The notes below the pieces were generated by a model. The model had not been told where the DNA came from and searched no databases. It saw nothing but the letters and a program-made list of their open reading frames with translations. Source: Planctomycetota bacterium (GTDB lineage: Bacteria; Planctomycetota; SZUA-567; JAFGNG01). Taken from it: a stretch of 11,693 nucleotides of DNA. The stretch lies in assembly GCA_016927125.1 (NCBI GenBank), contig JAFGNG010000257.1, forward strand, positions 1 to 11,693, read 5' to 3'. Shown in pieces: positions 1 through 7,357 of the stretch (the stretch's first letter is position 1; each line of letters begins with the position of its first letter). Position numbers and translations under genes: made by a program.

Positions 1-52
1 CCGCATCCTGCGACATTGCATAAGCTCCCAGCAAAATTTGATCAGCTACCAT
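1..52 (-). CDS. N-terminal fragment of an unrecognised protein (runs off left edge)
   Basis: Reading leftward, an ATG at 52-50 opens a frame that stays open to the window edge and encodes MVADQILLGAYAMSQDA (17 codons). An AGGAG Shine-Dalgarno at 62-66, 9 nt before the ATG, is the main evidence that this is a real start. It lies about 120 bp downstream of ptsI on the same strand, so it could be the next gene of a ptsI transcript. It is not HPr, the usual EI partner, because the N-terminus lacks an HPr-like beginning and the LHARPA-type phosphorylation motif is not visible. The fragment is too short to assign a family. No terminator is evident between ptsI and this start; only loosely promoter-like AT-rich sequence is present. 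Confidence 0.5.
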   Translation of the reverse strand, partial: MVADQILLGAYAMSQDA

Positions 53-173
53 GGTGAAAGTCTCCTCTCTTAACTCTATAACAATACCCCCTGCAAAAAC
101 CTATATCTACTTTATAGACAGGTGCAGAATGATTATTATGCAATAAAAATAAAAGATTTACGCAGCGGCAGGC

Positions 174-1919
174 TTACATGAACGCCCAGTCGGGGACAAT
201 CTCCCGCGTGGTATTGCGCAGGTAAGCGCTGATATCGCGAGAATCATTATAGGTGAAGACCTTGGCGGCGATCTCCTCTGCCTGAGAGATCGAGACCGAC
301 CGAATCAGCTTTTTAACCTCGGGAATCAGCGGCGGCGGGACGGAGAAGGTCCGCAAACCCACCCCGAGCAGGAAGGGCACGAAGATCGGGTCGGCGCACA
401 TCTCGCCGCACATTGAGACCGGCTTGTTATACTTCAGCCCGGCGGCAATAACATTTTTGACCAAGGTCAGGACCGCCGGGTGCGAAGGTTTGTAAAGGTC
501 GGCGACGTGTTCGTTGGTCCGGTCGACCGCCAGGGTGTATTGGATCAGGTCATTGGTGCCGATGGAGAAGAAATCCACCAGGTCAATATACGCGTCCATG
601 GTAATGGCCACTGCCGGCACCTCTACCATGATGCCGATCGGCATGTTTTCATCAAAGGGGATATTCTCGGTCGAAAGCTCGTCCTGGATTTCACGCAGGA
701 GATCCAAGGTCCGGCGGACCTCCTCGACATTTGAAACCATGGGGATCATCATGCTGACCTGGCCATGGGCCGAAGCGCGGCAGATGGCGCGGATCTGGGT
801 CCGGAAGATATCGGGCCGGAGTAGGCAGTAACGCACCGCGCGGCAGCCGAGTTGCGGGTTGTTCTCGTGCATCGGCGCCTCTTTCTGGAAAAACTTGTCC
901 GCGCCGAGGTCCAGGGTCCGGATGGTTATGGGGCGACCGTTCAGGTGCTTGACCGCCTTGCAGTACGCCTGGTAATGGATTTCCTCATCCGGCGCCTTCT
1001 TGCTGGCAAGGTAAAGGAATTCGGTGCGATAGAGCGCAACCCCCTTGCCGCCGGAGTTGATGACCTGTTCAATCTCTCGGGGGAATTCAATATTGCCCAT
1101 CACCACTGCCTTGACCCCGTCGGTGGTAACGGTCGGGAGATCCTTTTCGGAGTAAAGCGCCTGTTCAAACTGGTGGAAATCATCGGCAATGCCGCGATAA
1201 CGGACAATGGTTTCCGAATCGGGATTGATAATCACCACCCCGCGGTTGCCGTCAATAATAATGGTGTCGCCCTGGCTGATATCCCCGGAAATCCCCCGGA
1301 GTCCCACCACGGCGGGAATCTCCATGGCCCGGGCCACGATTGCGGTATGCCCGGTCGAGCCGCCCACGTCGGTGCAGAATCCCATCACATAATTGGGATC
1401 AATACTGGCGATTTCGCTGGGCGTAAGGTTATGCGCCACCAGGACCACGCGCTTCTTCAACTCTTCGAGTTCATGGGTGCGCTCGCCCAGGAGCGCCCGG
1501 AGCAGGCGTTGCTCAATATCCTGGATATCGGCAACCCTCTGCGCGAGGTATTGATCCTCAATGGAATAAAAAGCTTTTTCAAATTTTCTCAACGAGCGGC
1601 TGACCGCGTATTCCGCGCTGAACCGGTTTTCAATGATTCGCCGGATCACTTCGTCATGGAGCGAGCTATCCGCGAGGATCATCACATGGGCGTCGAAGAT
1701 GGGGGCGGCCTCGCCGCCGATCTCCGGTTCCATGCGGTTTTGCAACGCCCGGATATCATCCTGCGCAACCTTGACCGCCGCGAAGAAACGGTCGCGTTCC
1801 CGCTCAACTTCACTTTCATTAATGAAGCGGCGGGGGATATCAAGATTTCGACTCGCAATCACAAAGGCTTCTGCAATCGCAAAGCCGGGGGATACCGGGA
1901 TGCCTTTAAGAATCTCCAT
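174..1919 (-). CDS. ptsI: Phosphoenolpyruvate-protein phosphotransferase (PTS enzyme I)
   Basis: Cytoplasmic enzyme I takes the phosphoryl group from PEP onto a histidine and passes it to HPr at the head of the sugar PTS. The 581-residue length is normal for EI. The N-terminal HPr-binding and swivelling domains occupy about residues 1-230, with phospho-His191 in GGSTGHTAIVARAMEIPAVV. The PEP-binding TIM barrel follows: GVALYRTEFLYL (Arg298), TIRTLDLGADKF (Arg335), IGIMVEVPA (Glu434), FSIGTNDLIQYTLAVDR (Asp458) and VSMCGEMCAD (general-acid Cys504). All sit close to the E. coli positions (His189, Arg296, Glu431, Cys502). The ATG at 1919 is preceded by AGGAG at 1931-1935, an 11-nt spacing that is slightly long. 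The residues just before His191 are unusual: S-T-G-H instead of the common R-T-S-H. It has its own promoter upstream. No HPr or EII gene lies in the window, so PTS transport itself cannot be inferred; a regulatory PTS is possible. Confidence 0.96.
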   Translation of the reverse strand: MEILKGIPVSPGFAIAEAFVIASRNLDIPRRFINESEVERERDRFFAAVKVAQDDIRALQNRMEPEIGGEAAPIFDAHVMILADSSLHDEVIRRIIENRFSAEYAVSRSLRKFEKAFYSIEDQYLAQRVADIQDIEQRLLRALLGERTHELEELKKRVVLVAHNLTPSEIASIDPNYVMGFCTDVGGSTGHTAIVARAMEIPAVVGLRGISGDISQGDTIIIDGNRGVVIINPDSETIVRYRGIADDFHQFEQALYSEKDLPTVTTDGVKAVVMGNIEFPREIEQVINSGGKGVALYRTEFLYLASKKAPDEEIHYQAYCKAVKHLNGRPITIRTLDLGADKFFQKEAPMHENNPQLGCRAVRYCLLRPDIFRTQIRAICRASAHGQVSMMIPMVSNVEEVRRTLDLLREIQDELSTENIPFDENMPIGIMVEVPAVAITMDAYIDLVDFFSIGTNDLIQYTLAVDRTNEHVADLYKPSHPAVLTLVKNVIAAGLKYNKPVSMCGEMCADPIFVPFLLGVGLRTFSVPPPLIPEVKKLIRSVSISQAEEIAAKVFTYNDSRDISAYLRNTTREIVPDWAFM

Positions 1920-1954
1920 CGCACCGCATGCTCCTGAAAAATATATGAAGCCCT

Positions 1955-1967
1955 ATCTGCTGCAGAT
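1955..1967. repeat. Short perfect palindrome in the ptsI leader
   Basis: ATCTGC and GCAGAT flank a single central base, giving a 13-bp inverted repeat between the predicted ptsI transcription start and the ribosome binding site. It could be a repressor operator or just a chance palindrome. Nothing else supports a role. Confidence 0.3.
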
Positions 1968-2026
1968 GCAATGGGTTGCGCACAAGCCGCAGTACTTCCC
2001 CCCGCAGCGTAACAGGTGTAAGAACT

Positions 2027-2054
2027 ATAATAATAGAGCTTCGGCAGGTGTCAA
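2027..2054 (-). promoter_or_regulatory. Sigma70-like promoter for ptsI
   Basis: Read on the minus strand, a perfect TTGACA (-35, at 2049-2054) is followed after 16 nt by TATTAT (-10, at 2027-2032; 5 of 6 consensus). An overlapping alternative -10, TATAGT at 2024-2029, gives a 19-nt spacer. Transcription would start near 2020, giving ptsI a leader of about 100 nt. This suggests that ptsI is transcribed independently of the kinase gene upstream of it. Confidence 0.6.
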
Positions 2055-2141
2055 GCCAGAAAGAATATGCCTGGGTTTAAAAGGAAGGGGTTGCGGACGA
2101 TTTAGCCCTATCCTCCTTGATCACAGGCACCAGCAATTTTA

Positions 2142-4694
2142 TTATTCTTCAAAGGTGTCGCTGGTGTCTCGTCTGCCCACCTCGAAAATCAATTTGTAAA
2201 CATGCAGCGCGCGCTTTTGTTTCTCATTCGCTGGGTCCATGTACAGCTTGTAGATTTCCACCATTTCAGCCGGTGCAATCTTATCCCAGCTAAGGCCGAA
2301 TTCAACCCCCGCTTGCGGCATCAAGTTAAGGCCTTTGCGGTTGGCGCCAACGATCCGCAGCAGGTCTTTGCCATTTCGATAGTTAGCAACGGTAAGATTG
2401 GTTTCACGCCCGCCTTCGGCTTCGATCTTAGCAATCAGCTCTTGATGGAATTCATGTAACAACCGGATTGACTGCAAACGGTTTTCCAGTTTCTCCTCGT
2501 ACTTGGTGCCGACGAGGACAGCTTTCTCATTTTCCAGGAGGAGTTGGGCTTTATCAGTATCCATGCTCCTGAGCGCGGTCAGGACGGCGGCTTCGTTCTT
2601 GGCCATGTGATTGTCAATGGCACGGTCGATGTTTCCAGTCGCCGCTTCAATCTCGGCCTGCGCCTTGGTGCGGTATTCTGCAATTTTGGCCTTCTCAAGG
2701 TATTTCTCATAGATGGGGATTACTTCGGAATACTTTGCCTGGGCCAACTTCTCTTCCGCCCGGGTGCAGGCCTCGGTAAAGGCTTTTTCTTCCGCAGTGA
2801 AGGCCTTGGACTTCTCGGTTTCGACCTTCTCAATCAAATACTTAATATCACTTTTGCGGACCGATTCTGGATAGGTTTCGTTATAGGCATTTAAAAGCCC
2901 GATCGCCTCATCGAATTTACACGTTGACCTGACCTCGTCGGCGGCTCGCTTCGCCGCGTAATACGCTTCATTCTGTTTCTGAATGGCAGCCAGCATCCGT
3001 TTACTGTGGAGTTCTTTTTTGGATTCATCTACCAGCTTCCGCAGGTCTTCAAAAGGGGTGTCGGCATAGGCTGCTTCAAGTTGGGTAAGGTGTTTCTCCC
3101 ACTCATCATGCTGCTCCGGATTATCCTTGAGCCAGGTTTTGAATTTATTCCACCTGGCCGTGGCAGCCTCTTTTTCCCCGGCCAGCCTTTCTTCTTCCAG
3201 GCGCTGCCTGCGCTTCGCGAGCAGGATCCGGTAATCCCTGGCCTGCTCATAGGAGACATTATCCTGCGCGTAACTGATTAGCACATCTGAATATTTTTCA
3301 TCCGCGGCGCGGTATTTGCCTTCAACCTCCAGTTCCCAGCCCTGGTCCAGGAGCTTCTGGGCGGCTTCGTCCTGCTCGCCGGGATATTCCGCCAGGACCA
3401 GCGATGCGCCCAAAGAGATCAGCAGAATCCCGACCAGCAAGAGTACTTGTGCCAGGGCGGAGGTCCCCGTGGAACCGTCTCGCCAGCCAAGCTCTTCATC
3501 CAGCCCCAGGCCGTCGGCGTCAGAGCCGGAGAGCTGCGGGATCACCATCGCGCTGGAAGAGACCGGGCGGCGGCTGATCTTGGAGGCTTTTTCCAAGGCA
3601 TCCCGCGCTTCGGCCGCGGTGGCAAAGCGGTCTTCCTTATTCTTCATCATCAGCCGTGTTACAATATCAACTGCTTCCTGCGGCAGGCGCGGGCAGAGTT
3701 CTTCTAGGGGTTGAGGTTCTTCAAAGATATGCTTTCTCATTACCGCCTGGTTGGTGGTGTCTTCAAAAGGGGGCTGTCCGCAGAGAACGTGGTAGAGGGT
3801 GGCCCCCAGGCTGTAGAGGTCGGTCCGACAATCAACCTCCTGGCCGCTGGCCTGTTCCGGGCTCATGTAATGCGGCGTTCCCAGCACTGATTTGGGCGTG
3901 CCCTGGGCAGGCTCCACGCCTTCCACATCAAAGATCTTTGCAATCCCGAGGTCCGCGAGCTTGACCTCGCCGTCTTCGGTGAGGATGATATTCTCAGGCT
4001 TGATGTCGCGGTGAATTATCCCCCGTTTGTGCGCACATTCCAGCGCGTCAGTAACCTTGGCAGCGATACGGAAAAGCTCGCTATGGTCGAAATCCCGGTA
4101 CGCCATGATCTGCGAAAGGTCATTGCCGGAGACCAGCTCCATGCTGAAATAATAAGTTTCGCCGACCTTACCCGCGTCATTGACGTGGATCAGGTTGGGA
4201 TGGTTGAGCTTGCCGGCGGCGCGGGCTTCATGCAGAAAGCGGCCGACAAAGTTCTTCTTGCCGGCAAGGTCATGGCGCAGGACCTTGATTGCGACATGGC
4301 GGTCCATGGAGATCTGCAGCGCCCGGTAAACGCGGCCCATGCCGCCTTGCCCAATCAATTCCTCAATTTTATAACCCGGGATTTTGAGTTTCGCAGCGGA
4401 ATCATCTTCCGAGAAGAAGCGGAAGGTGACGCCGCCGACGCGGATATTGTTGCCGGGATTGAGAAGTTTTTCCTTGGTTAATCTCTTATTATTAACAAAG
4501 GTGCCGTTGGCGCTGTCGAGATCCCGGAGATAGTATCCGCCGTCGTGGAAACTGATTTCCGCGTGCTCACGGCTGATCTTATCCTGGTCAACACTGATCT
4601 GATTCTTTTCAAGACGCCCGATGGTAGTGACACCCTTGCTTAATTCAAATTTGCAACCTGCATCCTGCCCGGCGATAATATGGAGTGTTGCCAC
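2142..4694 (-). CDS. Transmembrane Ser/Thr protein kinase with N-terminal FHA domain
   Basis: An 850-residue signalling kinase. Residues 1-95 form an FHA phosphothreonine-binding domain (TIGR at 24-27, SREH at 41-44, SANGTFVN at 61-68). Residues 108-370 form a Hanks-type kinase: glycine loop GQGGMGRVY (115-123), ATP-binding Lys137 in VAIK, catalytic HRDIKPEN (Asp230), a DLG metal motif (248-250, a common DFG variant), and GTPHYMSPEQ (272-281). After a Ser-rich linker, one membrane helix (about 414-436) leads to a hydrophilic region of about 410 residues. That region has TPR-like helical pairs near 455-480, 590-612 and 650-675 and is predicted to lie outside the cytoplasmic membrane, probably as a sensor. 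The GTG at 4694 is chosen because AGGAG lies 7 nt upstream, the FHA domain begins at once, and a good promoter lies between it and the far ATG at 4802. Stand-alone transcription is likely. The target proteins are not visible. Confidence 0.93.
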   Translation of the reverse strand: MATLHIIAGQDAGCKFELSKGVTTIGRLEKNQISVDQDKISREHAEISFHDGGYYLRDLDSANGTFVNNKRLTKEKLLNPGNNIRVGGVTFRFFSEDDSAAKLKIPGYKIEELIGQGGMGRVYRALQISMDRHVAIKVLRHDLAGKKNFVGRFLHEARAAGKLNHPNLIHVNDAGKVGETYYFSMELVSGNDLSQIMAYRDFDHSELFRIAAKVTDALECAHKRGIIHRDIKPENIILTEDGEVKLADLGIAKIFDVEGVEPAQGTPKSVLGTPHYMSPEQASGQEVDCRTDLYSLGATLYHVLCGQPPFEDTTNQAVMRKHIFEEPQPLEELCPRLPQEAVDIVTRLMMKNKEDRFATAAEARDALEKASKISRRPVSSSAMVIPQLSGSDADGLGLDEELGWRDGSTGTSALAQVLLLVGILLISLGASLVLAEYPGEQDEAAQKLLDQGWELEVEGKYRAADEKYSDVLISYAQDNVSYEQARDYRILLAKRRQRLEEERLAGEKEAATARWNKFKTWLKDNPEQHDEWEKHLTQLEAAYADTPFEDLRKLVDESKKELHSKRMLAAIQKQNEAYYAAKRAADEVRSTCKFDEAIGLLNAYNETYPESVRKSDIKYLIEKVETEKSKAFTAEEKAFTEACTRAEEKLAQAKYSEVIPIYEKYLEKAKIAEYRTKAQAEIEAATGNIDRAIDNHMAKNEAAVLTALRSMDTDKAQLLLENEKAVLVGTKYEEKLENRLQSIRLLHEFHQELIAKIEAEGGRETNLTVANYRNGKDLLRIVGANRKGLNLMPQAGVEFGLSWDKIAPAEMVEIYKLYMDPANEKQKRALHVYKLIFEVGRRDTSDTFEE

Positions 4695-4701
4695 AATACC
4701 G

Positions 4702-4706
4702 CTCCT
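4702..4706 (-). promoter_or_regulatory. Ribosome binding site that fixes the kinase GTG start
   Basis: AGGAG on the minus strand, 7 nt before GTG at 4694. It decides the start against the in-frame ATG 108 bp further upstream, which would add 36 residues. Confidence 0.8.
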
Positions 4707-4757
4707 ATTAAAAAATATAAGAAAAAATAAAACCAAAGCCCGGATTAAGCAATTCAA

Positions 4758-4786
4758 ATCATAACAAACCGCAATCAAACCGTCAA
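4758..4786 (-). promoter_or_regulatory. Sigma70-like promoter for the FHA-kinase gene
   Basis: On the minus strand, TTGACG (at 4781-4786, 5 of 6) and TATGAT (at 4758-4763, 5 of 6) are separated by the optimal 17 nt. The predicted start of transcription is near 4751, giving a leader of about 57 nt to the GTG. Because the promoter lies inside the longer reading frame from 4802, that longer N-terminus would not be on the transcript. Confidence 0.7.
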
Positions 4787-4874
4787 GAAAGACTTCTGCC
4801 ACTTACTTCCCAGTCATAAACTAAAGTAAACTGTCCCTAATAATCTTAATTCCCTTCGAGTTAGGAAAAAAAGT

Positions 4875-4903
4875 TTGCAACTGTACCCGCTTGCCGGTAA
4901 AGT
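4875..4903 (+). promoter_or_regulatory. Tentative pdxB promoter
   Basis: TTGCAA (4875-4880) and TAAAGT (4898-4903) are spaced 17 nt apart, but each matches consensus at only 4 of 6 positions. Other weak combinations exist closer to the gene, for example TATATC at 4930-4935. The placement is plausible, not secure. Confidence 0.3.
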
Positions 4904-4950
4904 CTGCTTGCTCTGTTAAATTTTAAGAATATATCTTTGTTTTTTAGCTC

Positions 4951-4955
4951 GGAGG
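4951..4955 (+). promoter_or_regulatory. Ribosome binding site that fixes the pdxB GTG start
   Basis: GGAGG 5 nt before GTG at 4961. The protein from this start begins with the family's characteristic V/M-K-I-V-A-D-E-N motif, so the upstream TTG at 4937 is not needed. Confidence 0.8.
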
Positions 4956-4960
4956 TTGAG

Positions 4961-6196
4961 GTGAAGATAGTAGCTGATGAAAACATCCCTTTTATAACCG
5001 AGGCCTGTGAAGATCTTGGTGAGACTACCACCTTGACCAACCGTGCCATCGACAATTCAGCGGTGAAGGAAACCGACTGCTTATTTGTGCGGTCCCTGAC
5101 CAAGGTTAATGCAGACCTCCTCGCCGGCAGCCCAGTCCGCTTTATCGGTTCCGCCACCATCGGGGTGGATCATGTTGATCAGGAATATCTCGCCCGGGAG
5201 GGAATAGGTTTCAGCAGTGCGCCCGGTTCCAACGCCAACAGCGTGGGCGAGTATATCGTTGCCGCCTTGCTTGAACTGGCGCTAAGAAAAAGCTTCACCC
5301 TGCGCGGCAGGACCCTTGGCATTATCGGCGTCGGCAATGTCGGCAGCCGCGTGGCTGCCAAGGCCAAGGCCCTCGGGCTAAAACTCCTCTTGAATGACCC
5401 TCCCCGCGAGCGGGCGCAGGCAGAGCCGGGCCAGAAAAAATATAAACCCATCAAGGAAGCGGTCACTGCGGAGGATTTTTATACTTCCGCCCTGGATTTT
5501 GTCAGCCTCGATGCATTGCTGCCGAAGGCTGATCTGGTAACTCTTCATGTCCCTCTGGAAAGAGCCGGCCAGGACCCGACCTTTCATCTCGCGGACCGAG
5601 AGTTCTTCAAGCAACTGAAGCCGGGCGCAATCTTCCTGAATACCTCCCGGGGCTCTGTCCATGATGAAACCCAACTACACCAGGCGATCGATAGCGGCAA
5701 GCTCTGCGCGACCGTGCTCGATGTCTGGGAGCATGAGTTGGATCTGGATATTGATCTTCTGCAGAAAGCTGATCTTGCCTCGCCCCATATCGCGGGCTAT
5801 TCCTTCGACGGCAAGGTCTGTGGCACCAGGATGATTGTCAATGCCGCGCGGCAATTCTTCAACCAGCTTGCGGGCGAGGGTTATTCCTTCAACGAATGGG
5901 ATCCCGCGCCTCTCATGCCGGAGCCGGAAGCCCCGCGGGTCACTCTCGACGGTGCTACCGGGGATCTGCAGACCTTGCTCAACCAGGCGGTGCAGGCGTG
6001 TTACAATATCATGACCGATGACGATACCATGCGGCAATCCCTGGAGTTACCGAGGGAAGAACGTATTCTCTATTACGATGAATTGCGCAATCAATACCGC
6101 TACCGCCGGGAATTTTTCAATACTGAGGTGAGCCTGTTTAATCCCCCGGAGGGCCTGGCTGCAACCCTCGCCGGGATTGGCTTTAAGGTGATGTAA
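4961..6196 (+). CDS. pdxB: Erythronate-4-phosphate dehydrogenase
   Basis: Catalyses NAD-dependent oxidation of 4-phospho-D-erythronate, the second step of the DXP-dependent pyridoxal 5'-phosphate pathway, in the cytoplasm. The 411-residue product has the D-2-hydroxyacid dehydrogenase layout with a PdxB-type start (KIVADENIPF), then VRSLTKVN, SATIGVDHVD and SSAPGSNANSVGEY. The Rossmann motif GVGNVG is at 123-128. The catalytic triad is Arg230 (NTSRGSVHD), Glu257 (DVWE) and His276 (PHIAGYSFDGK). A C-terminal PdxB dimerisation-like domain follows from about 325. It is about 30 residues longer than E. coli PdxB, mostly from an insertion near 152-182. The GTG at 4961 is preceded by GGAGG with 5-nt spacing; an in-frame TTG at 4937 has no such site. 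Its left neighbour is divergent and its right neighbour convergent, so it appears monocistronic. A related 2-hydroxyacid dehydrogenase is the alternative, but the HIAGYS(F/L)(D/E)GK-type motif and C-terminal extension favour PdxB. Confidence 0.9.
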   Translation: MKIVADENIPFITEACEDLGETTTLTNRAIDNSAVKETDCLFVRSLTKVNADLLAGSPVRFIGSATIGVDHVDQEYLAREGIGFSSAPGSNANSVGEYIVAALLELALRKSFTLRGRTLGIIGVGNVGSRVAAKAKALGLKLLLNDPPRERAQAEPGQKKYKPIKEAVTAEDFYTSALDFVSLDALLPKADLVTLHVPLERAGQDPTFHLADREFFKQLKPGAIFLNTSRGSVHDETQLHQAIDSGKLCATVLDVWEHELDLDIDLLQKADLASPHIAGYSFDGKVCGTRMIVNAARQFFNQLAGEGYSFNEWDPAPLMPEPEAPRVTLDGATGDLQTLLNQAVQACYNIMTDDDTMRQSLELPREERILYYDELRNQYRYRREFFNTEVSLFNPPEGLAATLAGIGFKVM

Positions 6197-6220
6197 AAAA
6201 GGGCACGGCTCACCGTGCCC
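6195..6220 (-). terminator. Rho-independent terminator of the URO-D-fold gene
   Basis: A perfect 8-bp GC-rich stem (GGGCACGG / CCGTGCCC, 6201-6220) with a 4-nt loop is followed on the minus strand by six T's (A-run 6195-6200 on the plus strand). On the plus strand no T-run follows the hairpin, so it is directional and serves the leftward gene ending at 6247. Its T-tract overlaps the last two bases of the pdxB TAA stop. Confidence 0.85.
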
Positions 6221-6246
6221 CGATGAACTTTAAAATAGATGGGCGA

Positions 6247-7317
6247 TCATCCCCACTTAAGCTTGCATTCGGCAAGATCCTCTGCGCTGATTTCATTGCC
6301 ACACAACAGCATGCCTTCCGCGCTGCCAACCGCGGTGGCGACGGTGTCAAGGGTGTCGAGATCACCTTGGAGTTGGATTAGTTTACCAGCGTCGCGAACC
6401 TTCTTATAGACCTCGGGCCATTCCTTCTGCGGCTTGGCGCCGGCGCCGGGAATCCACTGGATCCCGCCGAGTTCCTCGATCTCCAGCAAGGAGTCAAGGT
6501 GCCGCAGGGCGCCGGGACCGTCAAGATGGTAAAAACTGTTGGTGAGCTTCTGGCAGGACGCCACCAGCTCCGGCTTGACAAACTCCTCAAACATCTCGGG
6601 GCTGATCATATAGCAGAAATCACATTGGAGAATGTAAAAAGGTTCTTCCGAGAAGAGCCTGGTCCAGGTTGTATAACCGGGATTAAGCGGGTGCAGAATG
6701 TCAGTAAATTCATTATAGTACTTCCACCACATCTCATGCGCCTCCCAGTTCATCCGCTTAATCTCCTCCGGGCAATCATAGAGATCCAGCAGCATCTTCT
6801 CCGCCGGGCGGAAGGTGGAGAGGATATCCAGGTTACCGCCGAGATCAGTATAGCTGACCTGGACCAACCCCTCCCAGCGCTCGATCGCGGCCTTGGAAAC
6901 ATCCTTGACGCGGTTGAGCCAGAGGTTGTCAGGATCGTAACCCAAGAGCGAAAGGTCTTTGGCTTCTTTTTCTTCCTTGGGATGGAACCAGACGGTGCGT
7001 TCGCCATTTTCCAGGTCAGCGCCCAGGAAGGCGGCAATGACACCGGGACCGAAATTAGGAAGTACGAAGGGGTAACTGTCGCCGAGGTAATGCCGGCAGG
7101 AAAGATCATAATCCCAGCGATCCACAATCTCCTCGGAAGTAACGGAAAGGTCATAGAAGCTCTGCGACCAATGACTCGGAATCTCCGGCTCCGGCCTGCC
7201 GGGATCGCGATCTTTATTGCTGACATGGATCAAGGGACGTTTTAATTCTCCAGCCCACCACAGTTTATAATCTTCCTTGAGCTGTTCCCATCGTTGCTGC
7301 GAAAAATCAATACTCAT
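6247..7317 (-). CDS. Uroporphyrinogen decarboxylase-fold (URO-D family) protein, probable methyltransferase-like
   Basis: A 356-residue cytoplasmic protein that I place in the URO-D/MtaA-like TIM-barrel superfamily. The basis is its overall pattern: an N-terminal Trp-rich section, YTDLGGNLDILSTFRP near 156-171, CDFCYMISPEMFEEFVKPEL at 232-251, YHLDGPGALRHLDSLL at 263-278, GIQWIPGAG at 285-293, and a C-terminal LLCGNEI at 337-343. Members act either in haem synthesis or as zinc-dependent methyl transfer enzymes working with corrinoid proteins. The substrate-binding Arg/Asp motif of true HemE is not evident at the N-terminus, and His264, Asp266 and Cys339 resemble metal-ligand positions of the methyltransferase branch, so I favour that branch. 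No corrinoid-binding protein lies nearby and the substrate is unknown. The ATG at 7317 has only a weak ribosome binding site. The gene diverges from the exported HEAT-protein gene and ends at a strong terminator. Confidence 0.75.
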   Translation of the reverse strand: MSIDFSQQRWEQLKEDYKLWWAGELKRPLIHVSNKDRDPGRPEPEIPSHWSQSFYDLSVTSEEIVDRWDYDLSCRHYLGDSYPFVLPNFGPGVIAAFLGADLENGERTVWFHPKEEKEAKDLSLLGYDPDNLWLNRVKDVSKAAIERWEGLVQVSYTDLGGNLDILSTFRPAEKMLLDLYDCPEEIKRMNWEAHEMWWKYYNEFTDILHPLNPGYTTWTRLFSEEPFYILQCDFCYMISPEMFEEFVKPELVASCQKLTNSFYHLDGPGALRHLDSLLEIEELGGIQWIPGAGAKPQKEWPEVYKKVRDAGKLIQLQGDLDTLDTVATAVGSAEGMLLCGNEISAEDLAECKLKWG

Positions 7318-7357
7318 TTCCGTTCTCTTTTACCTGATTTTCATCCCTTTAAAATAC

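Larger units (their letters stand above)
4695..4960. other. Divergent intergenic region between the kinase gene and pdxB
   Basis: AT-rich 266-bp spacer carrying the kinase promoter and ribosome binding site on the left-reading side and the pdxB ribosome binding site (GGAGG at 4951-4955) on the right. I see no terminator hairpin, RNA gene or further coding region. Reading frames that cross it have no ribosome binding site or recognisable product. Confidence 0.6.

Noticed and set aside
1906..1929. Seven-codon out-of-frame mini-ORF (ATG at 1929) overlapping the ptsI start
   Set aside because: Its ATG lies only 1 nt after the AGGAG, too close for efficient initiation, so the in-frame ATG at 1919 is preferred.
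852..1937. 361-codon open frame on the plus strand opposite ptsI
   Set aside because: It is fully antisense to a strongly conserved enzyme I, has no ribosome binding site, and has a composition typical of a shadow frame.
2109..2121. AAGGAGGATAGG on the minus strand just after the kinase stop, a strong Shine-Dalgarno look-alike
   Set aside because: No ATG, GTG or TTG start follows at a usable distance, so no small gene can be supported.
4861..5160. 99-codon minus-strand frame across the pdxB start
   Set aside because: It overlaps the conserved PdxB N-terminus and lacks a ribosome binding site and a recognisable product.
6499..7245. 248-codon plus-strand frame opposite the URO-D gene
   Set aside because: It is an antisense shadow with no ribosome binding site or family motif.
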